A stretch of DNA of 64,000 nt, taken from the NCBI GenBank assembly GCA_963788965.1, contig CAWBIK010000004.1, positions 186,001 to 250,000 of the forward strand, given 5' to 3'. A model generated the notes under the pieces. The model ran no database searches, was not told the DNA's origin, and saw nothing but the letters and a program-made list of their open reading frames with translations. This DNA comes from QHXQ01 sp963788965. Lineage in GTDB: Bacteria; Acidobacteriota; Blastocatellia; Pyrinomonadales; Pyrinomonadaceae. This document shows, in pieces, positions 10,911 through 20,903 of this stretch (the first letter of the stretch is position 1; each line of letters begins with the position of its first letter). The position numbers and the translations under genes are program-made.

Positions 10911-11037
10911 CTTCGCTCCTGATTCTAAAAGCCTGATGCAATTATTTGCGCCGGCACTTGTGTTATTTGCCTTACTTGTTTAACTAAACTGCGCCCAAAG
11001 GTCAAGCGGCCGCGCGCGGGACAGGCTAAGAGCCTGC

Positions 11038-11072
11038 CACCCCGGCGCACGCACGCGCGCAACGCCGGGGTG
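11038..11072 (-). terminator. Possible GC-rich terminator between RRM gene and rpsU
   Basis: Ten-base perfect arms (CACCCCGGCG / CGCCGGGGTG) with a 15-base loop lie just downstream of the RRM protein gene. There is no T-run on either strand, so it could be only a processing or stabilising hairpin. Confidence 0.4.
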
Positions 11073-11112
11073 TCCGGGCCGTCAAATCTTTGAGGCTGAT
11101 GTAGCGCCGTAA

Positions 11113-11517
11113 CTACCAGCGCGGCTCGCGGTTGCCACCGCCACCGCCACCGCCGCCGTAGCCACCGCCGCCACGGCCGCCACCGCCGCCGCCACCGCCG
11201 CGCCGATTGCCGCCACCGCCGCCGCCATAACCGCCGCCGCCGCCGTAGCCGCCACCGCCGCCGCGCTCTTCACGCGGCCGCGCTTCGTTGACTGTCAGGT
11301 TGCGCCCGTTGAACTCTTTCCCGTTGAACTGCTCGATGGCGCGCGTGCCGTCGTCGTTCGACGCCATCTCGACGAAGCCGAAGCCGCGCGAACGACCCGT
11401 CTCGCGGTCGGTCACGACCGAAGCGGACTGAACTTCACCGACTTGGCCGAACAGTTCCTGCAAGTCTTCGCTGGAAGTTTTAAAGTTGAGGTTACCGACG
11501 AAAAGTCTCATGGTCAT
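11113..11517 (-). CDS. RRM RNA-binding protein with glycine-rich tail
   Basis: About 134 residues. A single RNA-recognition motif occupies residues 1-82, with RNP2 (RLFVGNLNF) and RNP1 (RSRGFGFVEM) intact. It is followed by about 50 residues of Gly with interspersed Arg, Tyr and Asn, ending GGNREPRW. This is the layout of cyanobacterial Rbp and plant GRP-type cold-induced RNA-binding proteins. Such proteins are usually RNA chaperones, often cold- or stress-regulated, and the low-complexity tail may favour condensation. The start is placed at 11517 (MTMRLFVGN), with GAGGA upstream. The ATG at 11511 is also possible, and an in-frame upstream extension lacks conservation. Confidence 0.9.
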   Translation of the reverse strand: MTMRLFVGNLNFKTSSEDLQELFGQVGEVQSASVVTDRETGRSRGFGFVEMASNDDGTRAIEQFNGKEFNGRNLTVNEARPREERGGGGGYGGGGGYGGGGGGNRRGGGGGGGGRGGGGYGGGGGGGGNREPRW

Positions 11518-11804
11518 AGCGGACAAAATCCTCGCCCCGTTGGGCGCGTGAAGAGAAGCTCGAATGCTATGGGCTTCGGCGGACGGTGGCGGCGAAGTCG
11601 CGGACTCGGACGCTCGACAAACGAGCAAGCTTCTACCAGTTGAACATTCAAACCTGCTCTCGAACTATCCTGACGCCGCCGCTCACTGCTTCGTTGCGGG
11701 GCGCATCACCGTTGATGCGCGAGAGAGGACTCAGACGGGCGTCATTATGCCTTAAAGCGAGCGCAAAAGGCAAAAAGCAAATCGCCCCGGCGCAAGTTGG
11801 GCCG

Positions 11805-13487
11805 TCAGGACTTCTTCGAGTCGTCTTTGGCGTGTTTGTCGGAAAAGATGATGACGAAGGCGAGATAGAGGGCGGCTAGGGCGGCGAGCAGGAAGAAGAT
11901 CATGGCGAAGCCGGGATAGCCGAAGAGTTTGAACGTCGTCTCGACCCGCATCAACATCGCCGCGCCGACGATCATCGCCGCGATGATCAGACCGAGCGTG
12001 ATCCGGTTCGCCACCTTCTGCAAACCTTCGAGCAGAATCTTCTCGTCAATCGCGTCCACGCGGATCAACAGTTCGTTGTTGCCGACCGCATCCAGAATCT
12101 TGTTGACGCGCAGTGGCAGTTTTTCAACAAACTCTTTCACGTCGATCAGGCTCGACATGATGTTGCCCGGCGCGAGCGATTTTAATAAACGCTGCTGCAT
12201 CAACTCGGTTGCGTAGCGGCGAATCGTGGCGTTCGGATCGAAGTCGGCCGCGAGCGTATAGACCACTTGATCGAGATTCAAGAGCGTCTTTGCGATCAAG
12301 GTGAACTCAGGCGGCAGACGAAAGCCGCGCTCGGCCGCGATGCGTTGAATGGCTAGGACGACTTGGCCGGCGTCGATCTGTTGCAGGTTCGCGCCCGTGT
12401 GGCGCACGACCAGATCGGCGATCTCGCGCCGGAACTCCGTTTCGGCGAAGTCCGGTTTGCGCTCGCCCATCTTGATGGTGGTGTCAGCGGCCTCTTGCCC
12501 GCGCCCTTCGGCGATGGCCAAGAGCAAGCGCAGCATGTCGTCTTGAAACCCGCCCGTGAGTCGCCCGACCATGCCTACGTCGAGCAGTGCGATGCGGTCG
12601 TCGTCCGTGAGAAAGACGTTGCCGGGATGCGGGTCGGCATGAAAGAAACCGTCCACGAGCATCTGCTGCAAGTAGGCGCGAAAGAGTTGTTCGGCCAGTT
12701 CGCGGCCGTCCAACTCGATGCGCGCCAGCGGGCTGAGCGCCGTGATCTTCTTGCCGCGCACGTAGTCCATCGTCAACACGCGCGAGGTCGTGTAATCGCT
12801 CACGGGGCGCGGCACGACGAGCAACTCGAAGTCGCGCAAGGCATCGCCAAGCGTCAACAGGTTCGTCGCTTCCTCGCGGTAATCGAGTTCGCGCAACAGG
12901 CTCTTGCGTAGTTCGCCGAGCATCATGGCGAAGTCGTAGCGCCGGCCCATCTCTGTGTGCTGATCAAGAAACTCGGCCAGTTCGCCGATGGCTTCGAGGT
13001 CGGCGACGATGGTGTCGCGTATGTTGGGGCGCTGCACTTTGACGACTACCGCACGCCCGTCGCGCAACTCCGCCGCGTGTACTTGACCGAGCGAGGCCGA
13101 CGCCATCGGCGTCGAGTCGAAGTGCGCAAAAGCTTTCGACAGCCGCACGCCCAGTTCGCCTTCGACGATCTGCTCGACCTCTGCGAACGAGAACGGTTCA
13201 ACCTTATCTTGCAAACGCGTGAGAGCTTCGAGGTACGGCGGCGGGAGCAGATCGGCGCGGGTCGAAAGCAGTTGCCCTAGCTTGATGAAGGTCGGCCCCA
13301 TGCGTTCCAGATCGGCCGCCAACTCGTCGGCTTTAGCGGCGGCGTTGGTCGCCACCATCGGTTCTTCGTCTTGCAGCGCGGCGGCGAGGCCCGTCTGCTG
13401 CACAAGGTCTGAGCGCCCATACTTCATAAAGAGCCACGCGATGTCTTTGTAACGCTTCAGATGTTCGGGCTTGAGCGACAGAGACAT
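11805..13487 (-). CDS. ABC1/UbiB-family atypical kinase
   Basis: About 560 residues from the ATG at 13487, which is preceded by GGAG at 9 bases. UbiB-family hallmarks are visible: the KxGQ-type motif (FIKLGQLLSTRADLLP, about residues 71-86), the Ala-rich nucleotide loop (MASASLGQVHAAEL), the invariant lysine (VVVKVQRP), the catalytic loop FHADPHPGNVFL and the metal-binding LLDVGMVG. Two C-terminal transmembrane helices (LIIAAMIVGAAMLM and FAMIFFLLAALAALYLAFVII) anchor it. UbiB proteins support isoprenoid quinone synthesis or handling as ATPases. The neighbouring genes give no pathway clue, although the window's respiratory operon depends on menaquinone-type carriers. Confidence 0.9.
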   Translation of the reverse strand: MSLSLKPEHLKRYKDIAWLFMKYGRSDLVQQTGLAAALQDEEPMVATNAAAKADELAADLERMGPTFIKLGQLLSTRADLLPPPYLEALTRLQDKVEPFSFAEVEQIVEGELGVRLSKAFAHFDSTPMASASLGQVHAAELRDGRAVVVKVQRPNIRDTIVADLEAIGELAEFLDQHTEMGRRYDFAMMLGELRKSLLRELDYREEATNLLTLGDALRDFELLVVPRPVSDYTTSRVLTMDYVRGKKITALSPLARIELDGRELAEQLFRAYLQQMLVDGFFHADPHPGNVFLTDDDRIALLDVGMVGRLTGGFQDDMLRLLLAIAEGRGQEAADTTIKMGERKPDFAETEFRREIADLVVRHTGANLQQIDAGQVVLAIQRIAAERGFRLPPEFTLIAKTLLNLDQVVYTLAADFDPNATIRRYATELMQQRLLKSLAPGNIMSSLIDVKEFVEKLPLRVNKILDAVGNNELLIRVDAIDEKILLEGLQKVANRITLGLIIAAMIVGAAMLMRVETTFKLFGYPGFAMIFFLLAALAALYLAFVIIFSDKHAKDDSKKS

Positions 13488-13690
13488 GCGACACGACTCC
13501 AAACGAGCAGGATGTAAGACTGAAAGCTACAACGGGGAAAGGTAACGCTGCACAAGTTTTTAGCCTCTGACGGCGACGGCGTCAAGCAAGCGTGGCTGTG
13601 GCAGCTTTGCGCGCCGCTCACAAACGCCACACCATTCTCGCCCCGCGCCGCGTGCGGCCCGCACGAAAGACCGCGTAAACCGAACTTGTC

Positions 13691-14434
13691 ATGCGTCGCC
13701 GCAATCCGGCACCGGCCGTTGCTCCACGAGGATTTGTGAACGGGGCCGAGTCAGACCTTTTGTGCATGCGTCATGGTTGCACTCTTTGCGTTATGCCGGG
13801 GGTCACTTGTGCAGCTAGAGGGGTGTGGTCGTTTGAGGAGGCGGACGCACCCCTCTCCGTTCACGCCAACACAGGCGCACCCACCAGCGCACAGCCGCAC
13901 AGCCGCACGCGCGAGCATAGGGCAAGGCTTGCGCGTCGTGTTCGTGCGGCTGTGCGTTTGTACGTGCTGCCGCTGTGTGCTTGCCTGACGCTCGCCGCGT
14001 GTGCGGCGTCGCCGGTTGAAGAAACGGTGACGGTGGACGCGAGCCGTTTGTCGCCACAGCCCGCACCGGCCGTTGCCGTCACACCGCAACTGCCCGCGCG
14101 CGACGAAGACATAGAGGCCGCAGGCGACCACATCGCCGCCGCCATCACCAGTCTGGGCAAACGACGCGGCGCAACCCCCACGCGCCCGAACGCGGCTGCG
14201 GCCCAACGCGCACTCGAACAAGCCGAGGCCGCACTCACACGCGCCCTGCGCGATAAGCCACACGACGAACCTGTCCGCGCCGCCCTACGCGCCGCCATCC
14301 ACGAACTCAACACCGCCCAACGCACCATCCAACGCAACGCCTACACAGACGCCGTCCGCGACCTCACCGCCCTCGACAAAAAACTCGACACGCTCCCCGC
14401 CCCGCAAGATGAAACAGTAGCCAGTAAGCAGTAG
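13691..14434 (+). CDS. Putative lipoprotein with helical domain (start uncertain)
   Basis: The frame is open from 13691, but the first 85 or so residues look non-coding. A lipoprotein signal (RLYVLPLCACLTLAAC, lipobox LAAC) begins just after an in-frame GTG at 13952, the most plausible start, although no good ribosome site is visible. The mature part is Ala-rich and helical (AAAQRALEQAEAALTRALRDKPHDEP ... HELNTAQRTIQRN), suggesting a short coiled-coil or TPR-like periplasmic protein. The last residues (ASKQ) and the TAG stop come from the adjoining GGCAGTA repeat element, so the true ancestral C-terminus may have been altered. No family recognised. Confidence 0.55.
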   Translation: MRRRNPAPAVAPRGFVNGAESDLLCMRHGCTLCVMPGVTCAARGVWSFEEADAPLSVHANTGAPTSAQPHSRTREHRARLARRVRAAVRLYVLPLCACLTLAACAASPVEETVTVDASRLSPQPAPAVAVTPQLPARDEDIEAAGDHIAAAITSLGKRRGATPTRPNAAAAQRALEQAEAALTRALRDKPHDEPVRAALRAAIHELNTAQRTIQRNAYTDAVRDLTALDKKLDTLPAPQDETVASKQ

Positions 14435-14584
14435 GCAGTTAAAGAAACAGTCGCTATTAAGTCGTTACATTCAGCGCAGACGTTGATCAGTTGTTCCTTG
14501 GTCAGTCGATCTTGCTTAACATGCCGTAGTTATTCGATCTCGATTGATGCGGCGTCTTCTTTTAACTGCCGACTGCTTACTGTT
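14415..14584. repeat. Family B heptamer element (GGCAGTA), copy 1
   Basis: Arm 14415-14443 (CAGTAGCCAGTAAGCAGTAGGCAG...) and inverted arm 14561-14584 (TTTAACTGCCGACTGCTTAC...) enclose about 117 bases. The left arm supplies the TAG stop of the lipoprotein gene and the right arm supplies the TAA stop of the response regulator, so both convergent genes end inside the element. Confidence 0.8.
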
Positions 14585-15947
14585 CTTCCAACTGAATGCC
14601 GAATCGTTCGGCCATGCGATAGAGCGTGCGGCGATCTATCTTGAGGACTTCGGCGGCGCGTGTGCGGTTGCCGTGGACGCGCTCAAGCACATAGATCAGA
14701 TAACGACGTTCCAACTCGTCGAGCGCGGGCAGGTCGGCGTAGAGCGCCGCGAGCGGCGAGGGGTCGGTCGCAAGGCGTGTGCGCGCCTCGAAGGCTTGCA
14801 GTTTGGCGGGCAGGTCCTCCGGCGCAACCTCTGCGCCGCGCGCGTGCAGCGCCGCATACTCGACCGCCGATTCCAACTCGCGCACGTTGCCCGGCCAGTC
14901 GTAAGCCGCGAGCATGGCCAGCGTCCCTTGCGCGAAGCGCAGGCGGCGGTTCGCGCTTGCGCTCGTCGCGCGCAGAAATCGTTCAGCGAGCAGCGGGATG
15001 TCGCCGCGCCGGTCGCGCAACGGCGGCACGTGCAGCATGACGACGCTCAGCCGATAGAACAAATCTTCGCGGAACTTCCCGGCCTTGACCTCTTTTTCGA
15101 GATCGCGGTTCGTCGCCGCGACCACGCGCGCGTCCACACTCGTCGTGCGCGATGCGCCGACACGCCGAATCTCGCCCTCCTGCAAGGCGCGCAGCAGTTT
15201 CACTTGCAACGCCGGACTCGTCTCGCCGATCTCGTCGAGAAAGAGCGTGCCGCCTTCGGCTTCTTCCCACAGCCCCTTGCGATCCGCGTGCGCGCCCGTG
15301 AACGAGCCGCGCACGTGCCCGAACAACTCGGCCTCCAACAACGTCTCGGTCAGCGCACCGCAGTTGACTGCAACGAACGGCCCTTCTGCGCGCGGGCTAT
15401 GCTTGCGCACGGCTCGCGCCACCAACTCTTTGCCCGTGCCCGACTCGCCGACAACCAACACGGTCGAGCGCGACGGCGCAACGCGCGCGATCTCTTTATA
15501 GAGTTCGATCATCGCGGGCGCGCGCCCCGTCAGCCCCGCTTCTTCATAACGCGCGGAGATGGCGGCGGGTGCGTCCGCATCCTCTATCGCGTCCGCATGC
15601 TCCATCGCGCGCCGCGCCGTTGCAATCACCTCTTCCACCTTGAACGGCTTCGAGATGAAATCCCATGCGCCCTCGCGCGCTGCTTCGACCGCGGCCGACA
15701 ACGTGCCGAAGCCTGTCACAAGAATGACCGGGCAGCGTTCGCGCAACGAGCGCAGCAGGTCTAAGCCTGACTGTTCGGCTTCGAGGTTCACGTCGCTGAC
15801 GACCAGATCGAAGGGCGCAGAGGCCGCCAACGCGAGCGCCCGCGCAGGTGTCTGCGCCGTCTCGGCCGTCCAGCCTTGATCAGCAAAAATCTCGCGCAGC
15901 AATTCGCACGACGCGCGATCATCATCGACAACTAGAATGCGTTTCAT
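14577..15947 (-). CDS. NtrC-family sigma54-dependent response regulator
   Basis: This 456-residue protein has three domains. The receiver has acidic pocket DDD at 8-10 and phospho-acceptor Asp52 in VVSDVNLEA. The AAA+ domain has Walker A GESGTGKE, Walker B GGTLFLDEIGE and the arginine-finger region. The C-terminal FIS-type helix-turn-helix reads NRTRAAEVLKIDRRTLYRMAERFG. The sigma54-contacting loop is GSFTGA instead of the usual GAFTGA, a conservative variant. The ATG at 15947 lies 3 bases after the stop of the histidine kinase, so the two form an operon and presumably a cognate pair. Regulon unknown. The stop codon comes from the family B repeat. Confidence 0.93.
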   Translation of the reverse strand: MKRILVVDDDRASCELLREIFADQGWTAETAQTPARALALAASAPFDLVVSDVNLEAEQSGLDLLRSLRERCPVILVTGFGTLSAAVEAAREGAWDFISKPFKVEEVIATARRAMEHADAIEDADAPAAISARYEEAGLTGRAPAMIELYKEIARVAPSRSTVLVVGESGTGKELVARAVRKHSPRAEGPFVAVNCGALTETLLEAELFGHVRGSFTGAHADRKGLWEEAEGGTLFLDEIGETSPALQVKLLRALQEGEIRRVGASRTTSVDARVVAATNRDLEKEVKAGKFREDLFYRLSVVMLHVPPLRDRRGDIPLLAERFLRATSASANRRLRFAQGTLAMLAAYDWPGNVRELESAVEYAALHARGAEVAPEDLPAKLQAFEARTRLATDPSPLAALYADLPALDELERRYLIYVLERVHGNRTRAAEVLKIDRRTLYRMAERFGIQLEEQ

Positions 15948-15950
15948 CGC

Positions 15951-17560
15951 TTAAGCATTAACACTCACGCTTGCGTGCGCGGGCGCAACCGGAAAACATA
16001 AACGGAAACAAGAGCCGCGCCCGCGTTCGCTCTCGACTTCGATCCGGCCGCCATGCTCGCGCACGACTTGACGCACGACGACCAACCCTAAGCCCGTGCC
16101 GCGCCCGCGCTCCTTCGTCGTGTAGAGCGGATCGAAGATGCGCGCGCGCACTTCCGCAGTCATGCCACAACCCGCGTCTGCAAATTCGACCACGACCTGC
16201 GCGAGTGCGTCTGTGTTCGGGCCGGCCCCGCGTCGCTTGCATCTGCGGCGGCGCTGAACGTGTGAACGCGCAACGCGCCGCCGTCGGGCATCGCGTCGAG
16301 CGCGTTATTGATGAGATTGATAAAGACTTGTTGCAAGCGATCTGCGTCGCCCGCGACGGCGGGCAGCATGTCGCTCAGGCTCGTATGCAAACGCACGTTC
16401 CGCGCTTCGAGCGCGGGCGCAACCGTGTCGAAGATGCGACCGAGCAGTGTGTTCAGATCAAGCGGCGTAAGCACGATTGCTTCGGGACGCGTGCGGTCGA
16501 GCATGCGGCGGACGATGCGCTCGATGCGCTCGATCTGTGCGCTGATCGTGCCGAGGCGCGTGGTAGCGCGCTCGTCCGTGCCGAGTTGCGCGCTCAACAG
16601 TTGGACGTGCCCGCTGATCAGATTGAGCGGCGTGCCGACCTCGTGCGCGAGTTGCGCGGCCGTTTGACCTGCGGCGGCGAGGCGTTCCAACTCGGTCAGC
16701 CGACGCGTCGTGCGCCACAACTCGCGGTTGGTTTCTTCGAGTTGTTCGTTGCGCTGTTGCAACTCGGCGGTCGCTTCATGCACGCGCTCTTGCAGCACGC
16801 GCCGCTGCGCCTCGCGCTCGTCAGACGCGGCGCGCAGGCGCACGATCATGCGGTTGAAGCCGCGCGAGAGCAAGCCAAGTTCGTCGGGTGCGCGCGCCGG
16901 AGCGTCGGCGGTCAAGTCGCCGCCTTCGGCCCGCGCCATCGCATCGAGCAGACGTTCGACCGGCCGATAGACCAATTGTCGAAACAACAGATAAGTGCCG
17001 AGCGTGATCAGCACGACGGCGACGAGCGCCATCAGTGCGGCCGTGCGTTCATAGCTGCGCGCGATGCTCGGCGCGTCTTCGAGTTGTTCGACCAATTCGG
17101 CCGCGCCGCTGTAGCGTGCCCCGTCCTTGATCGGCACGAAGACGCGATAGAGCGAAGCACGAGCGCCCTGCGGCCGCGCGTTCGTCATGTGCGAGGCAAG
17201 ACCGCTGCGCAGCGCCGCCTTCGTCTCGTCTGGAATGTCAGGTGGGCCGGCGTCGCCCGCCGCCGCCACAGGCACATAGACACCGCCCACGCGCTCCCAA
17301 ACGCGCACCGCCACCACGTCGGCGCGTGCGCCGCGCGCGAGCGCCGCTGCCTGCGCAAGCGCCTGCGGATCGCGCGGCGCAGGCATAACGCTGATCTGCT
17401 CGGCGAAGTTGAGCGCCTGTAGATCGGCGCGCGCCTTCTGCTCGTCAGACACGATCTCGGCCACACGTGTCGTCGTATAAGCAAGCGCCGCCGCCAGCAC
17501 GGCGACCGTGATCGCCGACGCCAGCAGCGTCGTCTTCGTGTGCAACTTCAAAGGCCGCAT
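15951..17560 (-). CDS. Membrane sensor histidine kinase (one frame break)
   Basis: About 535 residues. An N-terminal transmembrane helix (LLASAITVAVLAAALAYTTT), a periplasmic sensor segment and a second helix (LMALVAVVLITLGTYLLF) are followed by a HAMP domain. A coiled coil leads to the DHp helix with phospho-His in QLAHEVGTPLNLISGHV. The catalytic domain has the N box (FINLINNALDAMPDGG), G1 (FADAGCGM) and G2 (GRGTGLGLVVVRQVVREHGG). A frame change around 16220-16235 is required between the N and G1 boxes. The start is set at 17560 (MRPLKLHTKTT) because the upstream in-frame ATG at 17593 lies within a repeat. It phosphorylates the adjacent NtrC-type regulator. Confidence 0.88.
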
Positions 17561-17568
17561 AACAGCAG

Positions 17569-17632
17569 GGATGATGGATGAACCGATTGTCATTCATCGT
17601 TCATCATTCCTATTCATCCCTCATCCATTCAT
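17569..17632. repeat. Family C heptamer element (GATGAAx), copy 1
   Basis: A short GATGATGGATGAA arm at 17570-17583 faces a longer inverted arm (CATTCATCGTTCATCATTCC...) at 17591-17632. It lies in the leader of the histidine kinase gene, overlapping any longer reading of its N-terminus. Confidence 0.75.
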
Positions 17633-17704
17633 TGTCGCGGAAAGCTTAGCGCAGGGCGCGTTCGCGGGGAAGGTCTGGTTGGTGCGCGTTGATGGTTTGG
17701 CTAA

Positions 17705-17748
17705 AAAGAGAAGAAGGGCGGGGCCGTTTCAAGGAACGGCCTCGCCCT
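17705..17748 (-). terminator. Terminator of the small secreted protein gene
   Basis: A 14-bp GC-rich stem (17715-17728 with 17735-17748, one G-T pair) has a 6-base loop and, on the minus strand, is followed by TTCTTCTCTTTTT. It lies about 110 bases downstream of the 67-residue secreted protein gene. Confidence 0.7.
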
Positions 17749-17858
17749 CTTGTTTGTTCGCGCGACCGGGCGAGCCGGACTCGTCGCCGTTGTATAAGCT
17801 CGCAGATGCGGACGCCGGGGGCACAAGTTCGACGTGCGTGGCCCAATGCTCCGAGCGA

Positions 17859-18062
17859 CTAGGTGTTGGTGTTGCCGCTCATGTTTTTGTTGCTGTGCCG
17901 TTTGTAGTGACGAGGGTGTTTGCGGCGGCGATGCCGCGTGCTGGTGGCCATGCTGCCCGCTGAGTTCGTGGTGGTGCTGCTGTTGGTGTTCTGGGCGAAC
18001 GCGAGTTCGCTCAGGCTGAAGACGAACACGAGCGCCAGCATGAAGCTGAGTATCTTGCTCAC
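17859..18062 (-). CDS. Small secreted Asn/Thr/Ser- and His/Arg-rich protein
   Basis: A 67-residue protein starting at GTG 18062, with AAGGAGAAG 7 bases upstream. This start is far better supported than the longer in-frame ATG. The signal peptide is MSKILSFMLALVFVFSLSELAFAQ. The mature 43 residues begin with NTNSSTTTNSAGS, continue with a basic stretch (RHRRRKHPRHYKRH) and end SNKNMSGNTNT. No family recognised and no catalytic residues visible. A strong terminator follows, consistent with a monocistronic, possibly abundant, transcript. Confidence 0.65.
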   Translation of the reverse strand: MSKILSFMLALVFVFSLSELAFAQNTNSSTTTNSAGSMATSTRHRRRKHPRHYKRHSNKNMSGNTNT

Positions 18063-18371
18063 GATGTAACTTCTCCTTCTGCCCGTTCGGCGCGGCACGG
18101 TCGGCCGCTTTGAGTTTGATAGAACTGCTTGCATCACGACGCGGGCGGGCGGGCCGGGGCCGCCGGAGAGCCGACCTAGCCCGCCCTCCCGCTTTGTCGC
18201 CTACGCACCCAGCGAGACGGCAAAGCTTGTGCCAGTGTTATGAGCGAGCGCGGGGCATGAAAATCACGGCTTTTCGTCGGCGCAGCACACGTTTTAATTG
18301 TGGCACTTGTGCGCGGCCGGCAAAGCCGCCACAGGCGGGGAAGAAGGCAAAAGATAAGTGAGCGTTTGCTG

Positions 18372-19564
18372 TTACTGCTTGAGCTTGATATTGCCGCTGA
18401 GTGTCTTGACGACGAGCGCGGGGCCGCCGTGGCCGAGTTGACCGGCGGCGCGCTGGCCGACGATCTGTTTGGTGACGGTGAGGCCGAGCGCGTCGTCAAC
18501 TTCAATCGCGCCCGTCGTGGCCTCGGCCTTCAAGTTGGCGTTGATGTCGTCGGGCAACTCGACCTCGATGTTGCCGTTGAGCGAGTTGAAGACCTGCTCG
18601 GCGTCGTGCCCTTCGTCGGCCAGCACGACCTTCGTGTTGCCGTGCATGGTCTTCGTGCTGATCTCGCCGGCCACGTCTTCGAGTCGGATGTTGCCGTTCT
18701 GCGTGTTGATCTCAAGCCCGCCCTGCACGCCCGTTAGCTTGACGTTGCCGTTCAAGGTGTTGAGGCCGATGTGCGCCAGCCGGCGCGGCAGCTTCACTTC
18801 ATAAGTGATCTGCCCGGCTACGCCCGATGCTGTACTCAAGGCTAAGTGGTCGCCTTCATGTTCAAGTTTGATCCGCATGCCTGCGCGCGTGCCGGGTGTG
18901 CCGCCGCGCTTTGTGACCTTCACTTCGGCCTGCGGTTCGTCCCAACCTTCGATGGTGATGTCGCCGTTAAAATTCTTGACCTCGAACGTGCCCTCTTCGA
19001 GCGCGAGCGGGAAAGTCTTCGTGATGACGGTCTTGTCCGAAGACACTTCGGCGCCCGTCTCGTCGAGCATGTCGGTGCTGTTGTCCGCCGCGTTCGGCGG
19101 CATAGGCGGCACAGGCGGGATGGGCGGCACGGGCGGCGCGACGATGACTTTACGCGTGACGCTCGTGTGCCGCGTCTGCTGGTAGAGAATAACGCCGGTT
19201 GTGATCACGCCGCCGATGACGACGAAGAAGAGGCCGAGCAGTATCCAGATGAACGAACCGCCACGACGACGCGCGGGCACAGGCGCGGGGGCGTGCGCGG
19301 CGTGCGGGACGACCTGTTGCGGCGGTCGATAAGCGGCGGTCGAACGTGGCCGAAGTTCGGATCGGTGGTGCGCTCGTGGCCAATTGGGGCGGTGGCGGTG
19401 GGTGGTGCGCCGGGGCGCGGCGGCGGCTGTTGTTGCTGGCCCGGCGGGAGAATTTGTGTGGCTACGTCGTCGTGCGAGAGCAGCCCTGTGCGCGCGCCGC
19501 ACTGGCGGCAGAACTGCTGCCCCGCGAACAGTTCCGCGCCGCAATTTCTACATTGCTCAGTCAT
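18372..19564 (-). CDS. Zinc-ribbon membrane protein with DUF4097-like beta domain (one frame break)
   Basis: The N-terminus MTEQCRNCGAELFAGQQFC..CG is a four-cysteine zinc ribbon. It is followed by a Pro/Gln-rich linker, one transmembrane helix (FIWILLGLFFVVIGGVITTGVIL), another proline-rich stretch (PPVPPIPPVPPMPP) and a C-terminal beta-helix-like domain. That domain carries repeated N-G-(N/D)-(I/V) motifs (VKNFNGDITIEGW, LNTLNGNVKLTG, INTQNGNIRLEDV, KTLSGNIKLK), typical of DUF4097-type putative adhesins. The zinc ribbon should face the cytoplasm and the beta domain the periplasm. A frame change near 19345 joins the two parts. Function unknown. Confidence 0.75.
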
Positions 19565-19680
19565 AAACTCACCGCCGTCCGGTTACTCGGTCGAAGATAT
19601 TTGTAGGGTCACTCGGCTGCCCGCCTTGCGCCGGATTGTAGCCGCGCCCGCGCCGTTTGCACAAACGGCAGAGAATTAAC

Positions 19681-19733
19681 GACACGAAGCCGCGAAGTAA
19701 GGCCGGATTGTTGGTTTGTGTCTTCGTGGTGGC
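19681..19733. repeat. Family A octamer palindrome, degenerate copy 2
   Basis: GACACGAAGCCGCGAAG at 19681-19697 faces GTGTCTTCGTGGTGGC at 19718-19733. It is shorter and more diverged than the other copies. The rest of the roughly 300-base gap holds only this element and a terminator. Confidence 0.6.
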
Positions 19734-19802
19734 TGCATCGCATTATCAACAGGTTGCTTCTCTGCGGTAAACGCTGTGGGCGGCGGCGAGGTTCACAAAA
19801 GG

Positions 19803-19830
19803 ACGCCCGGCCCGTATGTGGGCCGGGCGT
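19803..19830 (-). terminator. Terminator of the act-cox operon
   Basis: A perfect 11-bp GC stem (ACGCCCGGCCC / GGGCCGGGCGT) with a 6-base loop lies 33 bases beyond the last cox gene. On the minus strand it is followed by CCTTTTGTG. Confidence 0.7.
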
Positions 19831-19862
19831 GGTCTGTCAGTCTTGCGCGACAGTCGTGTGCG

Positions 19863-20168
19863 TTAACGGCCGGGCAGCGATGCCTGATTGCGCGTCAGGT
19901 AGTCGATGAGCGTGATCCCGATCATGATGGCGAGCCAGAGGAAGCCGCTGGCGATGACGACCCACGTGAGGCGCGGGCTGTAGCGCACGTGCATGAAGTA
20001 AAGGATGACGAGCGTGGCCTTCGTCACGGCGATGGCGAGCGCGATGATGGTGTTGAGGGCCTCGTTGCCGAAATGGACTTGCGCGGCCAAGTACGTGACC
20101 AGCGTTAAGACCATGAGCGCGCCGAAGATCACGAAGTAGCTGGTTCTTGAGACGATGTGTTCCGACAT
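19863..20168 (-). CDS. Cytochrome c oxidase subunit IV (CtaF/CoxD type)
   Basis: This 101-residue protein has three predicted transmembrane helices (YFVIFGALMVLTLVTYLAA, IIALAIAVTKATLVILYFMHV, WVVIASGFLWLAIMIGITLI). It matches prokaryotic subunit IV, which carries no cofactor and stabilises the subunit I-III core. The motif VTKATLVILYFMHVRYSPRL is characteristic. It is the last gene of the respiratory operon, 17 bases after coxC. Confidence 0.85.
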   Translation of the reverse strand: MSEHIVSRTSYFVIFGALMVLTLVTYLAAQVHFGNEALNTIIALAIAVTKATLVILYFMHVRYSPRLTWVVIASGFLWLAIMIGITLIDYLTRNQASLPGR

Positions 20169-20185
20169 GCTTTAACGCGCCTCCA

Positions 20186-20887
<702 letters not shown>

Positions 20888-20903
20888 CCGTTCCCCTCTC
20901 TCG

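Noticed and set aside
13691..13951. Coding status of the first 85 codons of the lipoprotein frame
   Set aside because: Composition is irregular, there is no ribosome site, and the lipoprotein signal begins only after 13952.
14544..17422. Long plus-strand open frames (about 400 and 480 codons) opposite the response regulator and histidine kinase
   Set aside because: They are antisense shadows of clearly homologous genes, are full of Arg/Ala from GC-rich third positions and have no recognisable domain or ribosome site.
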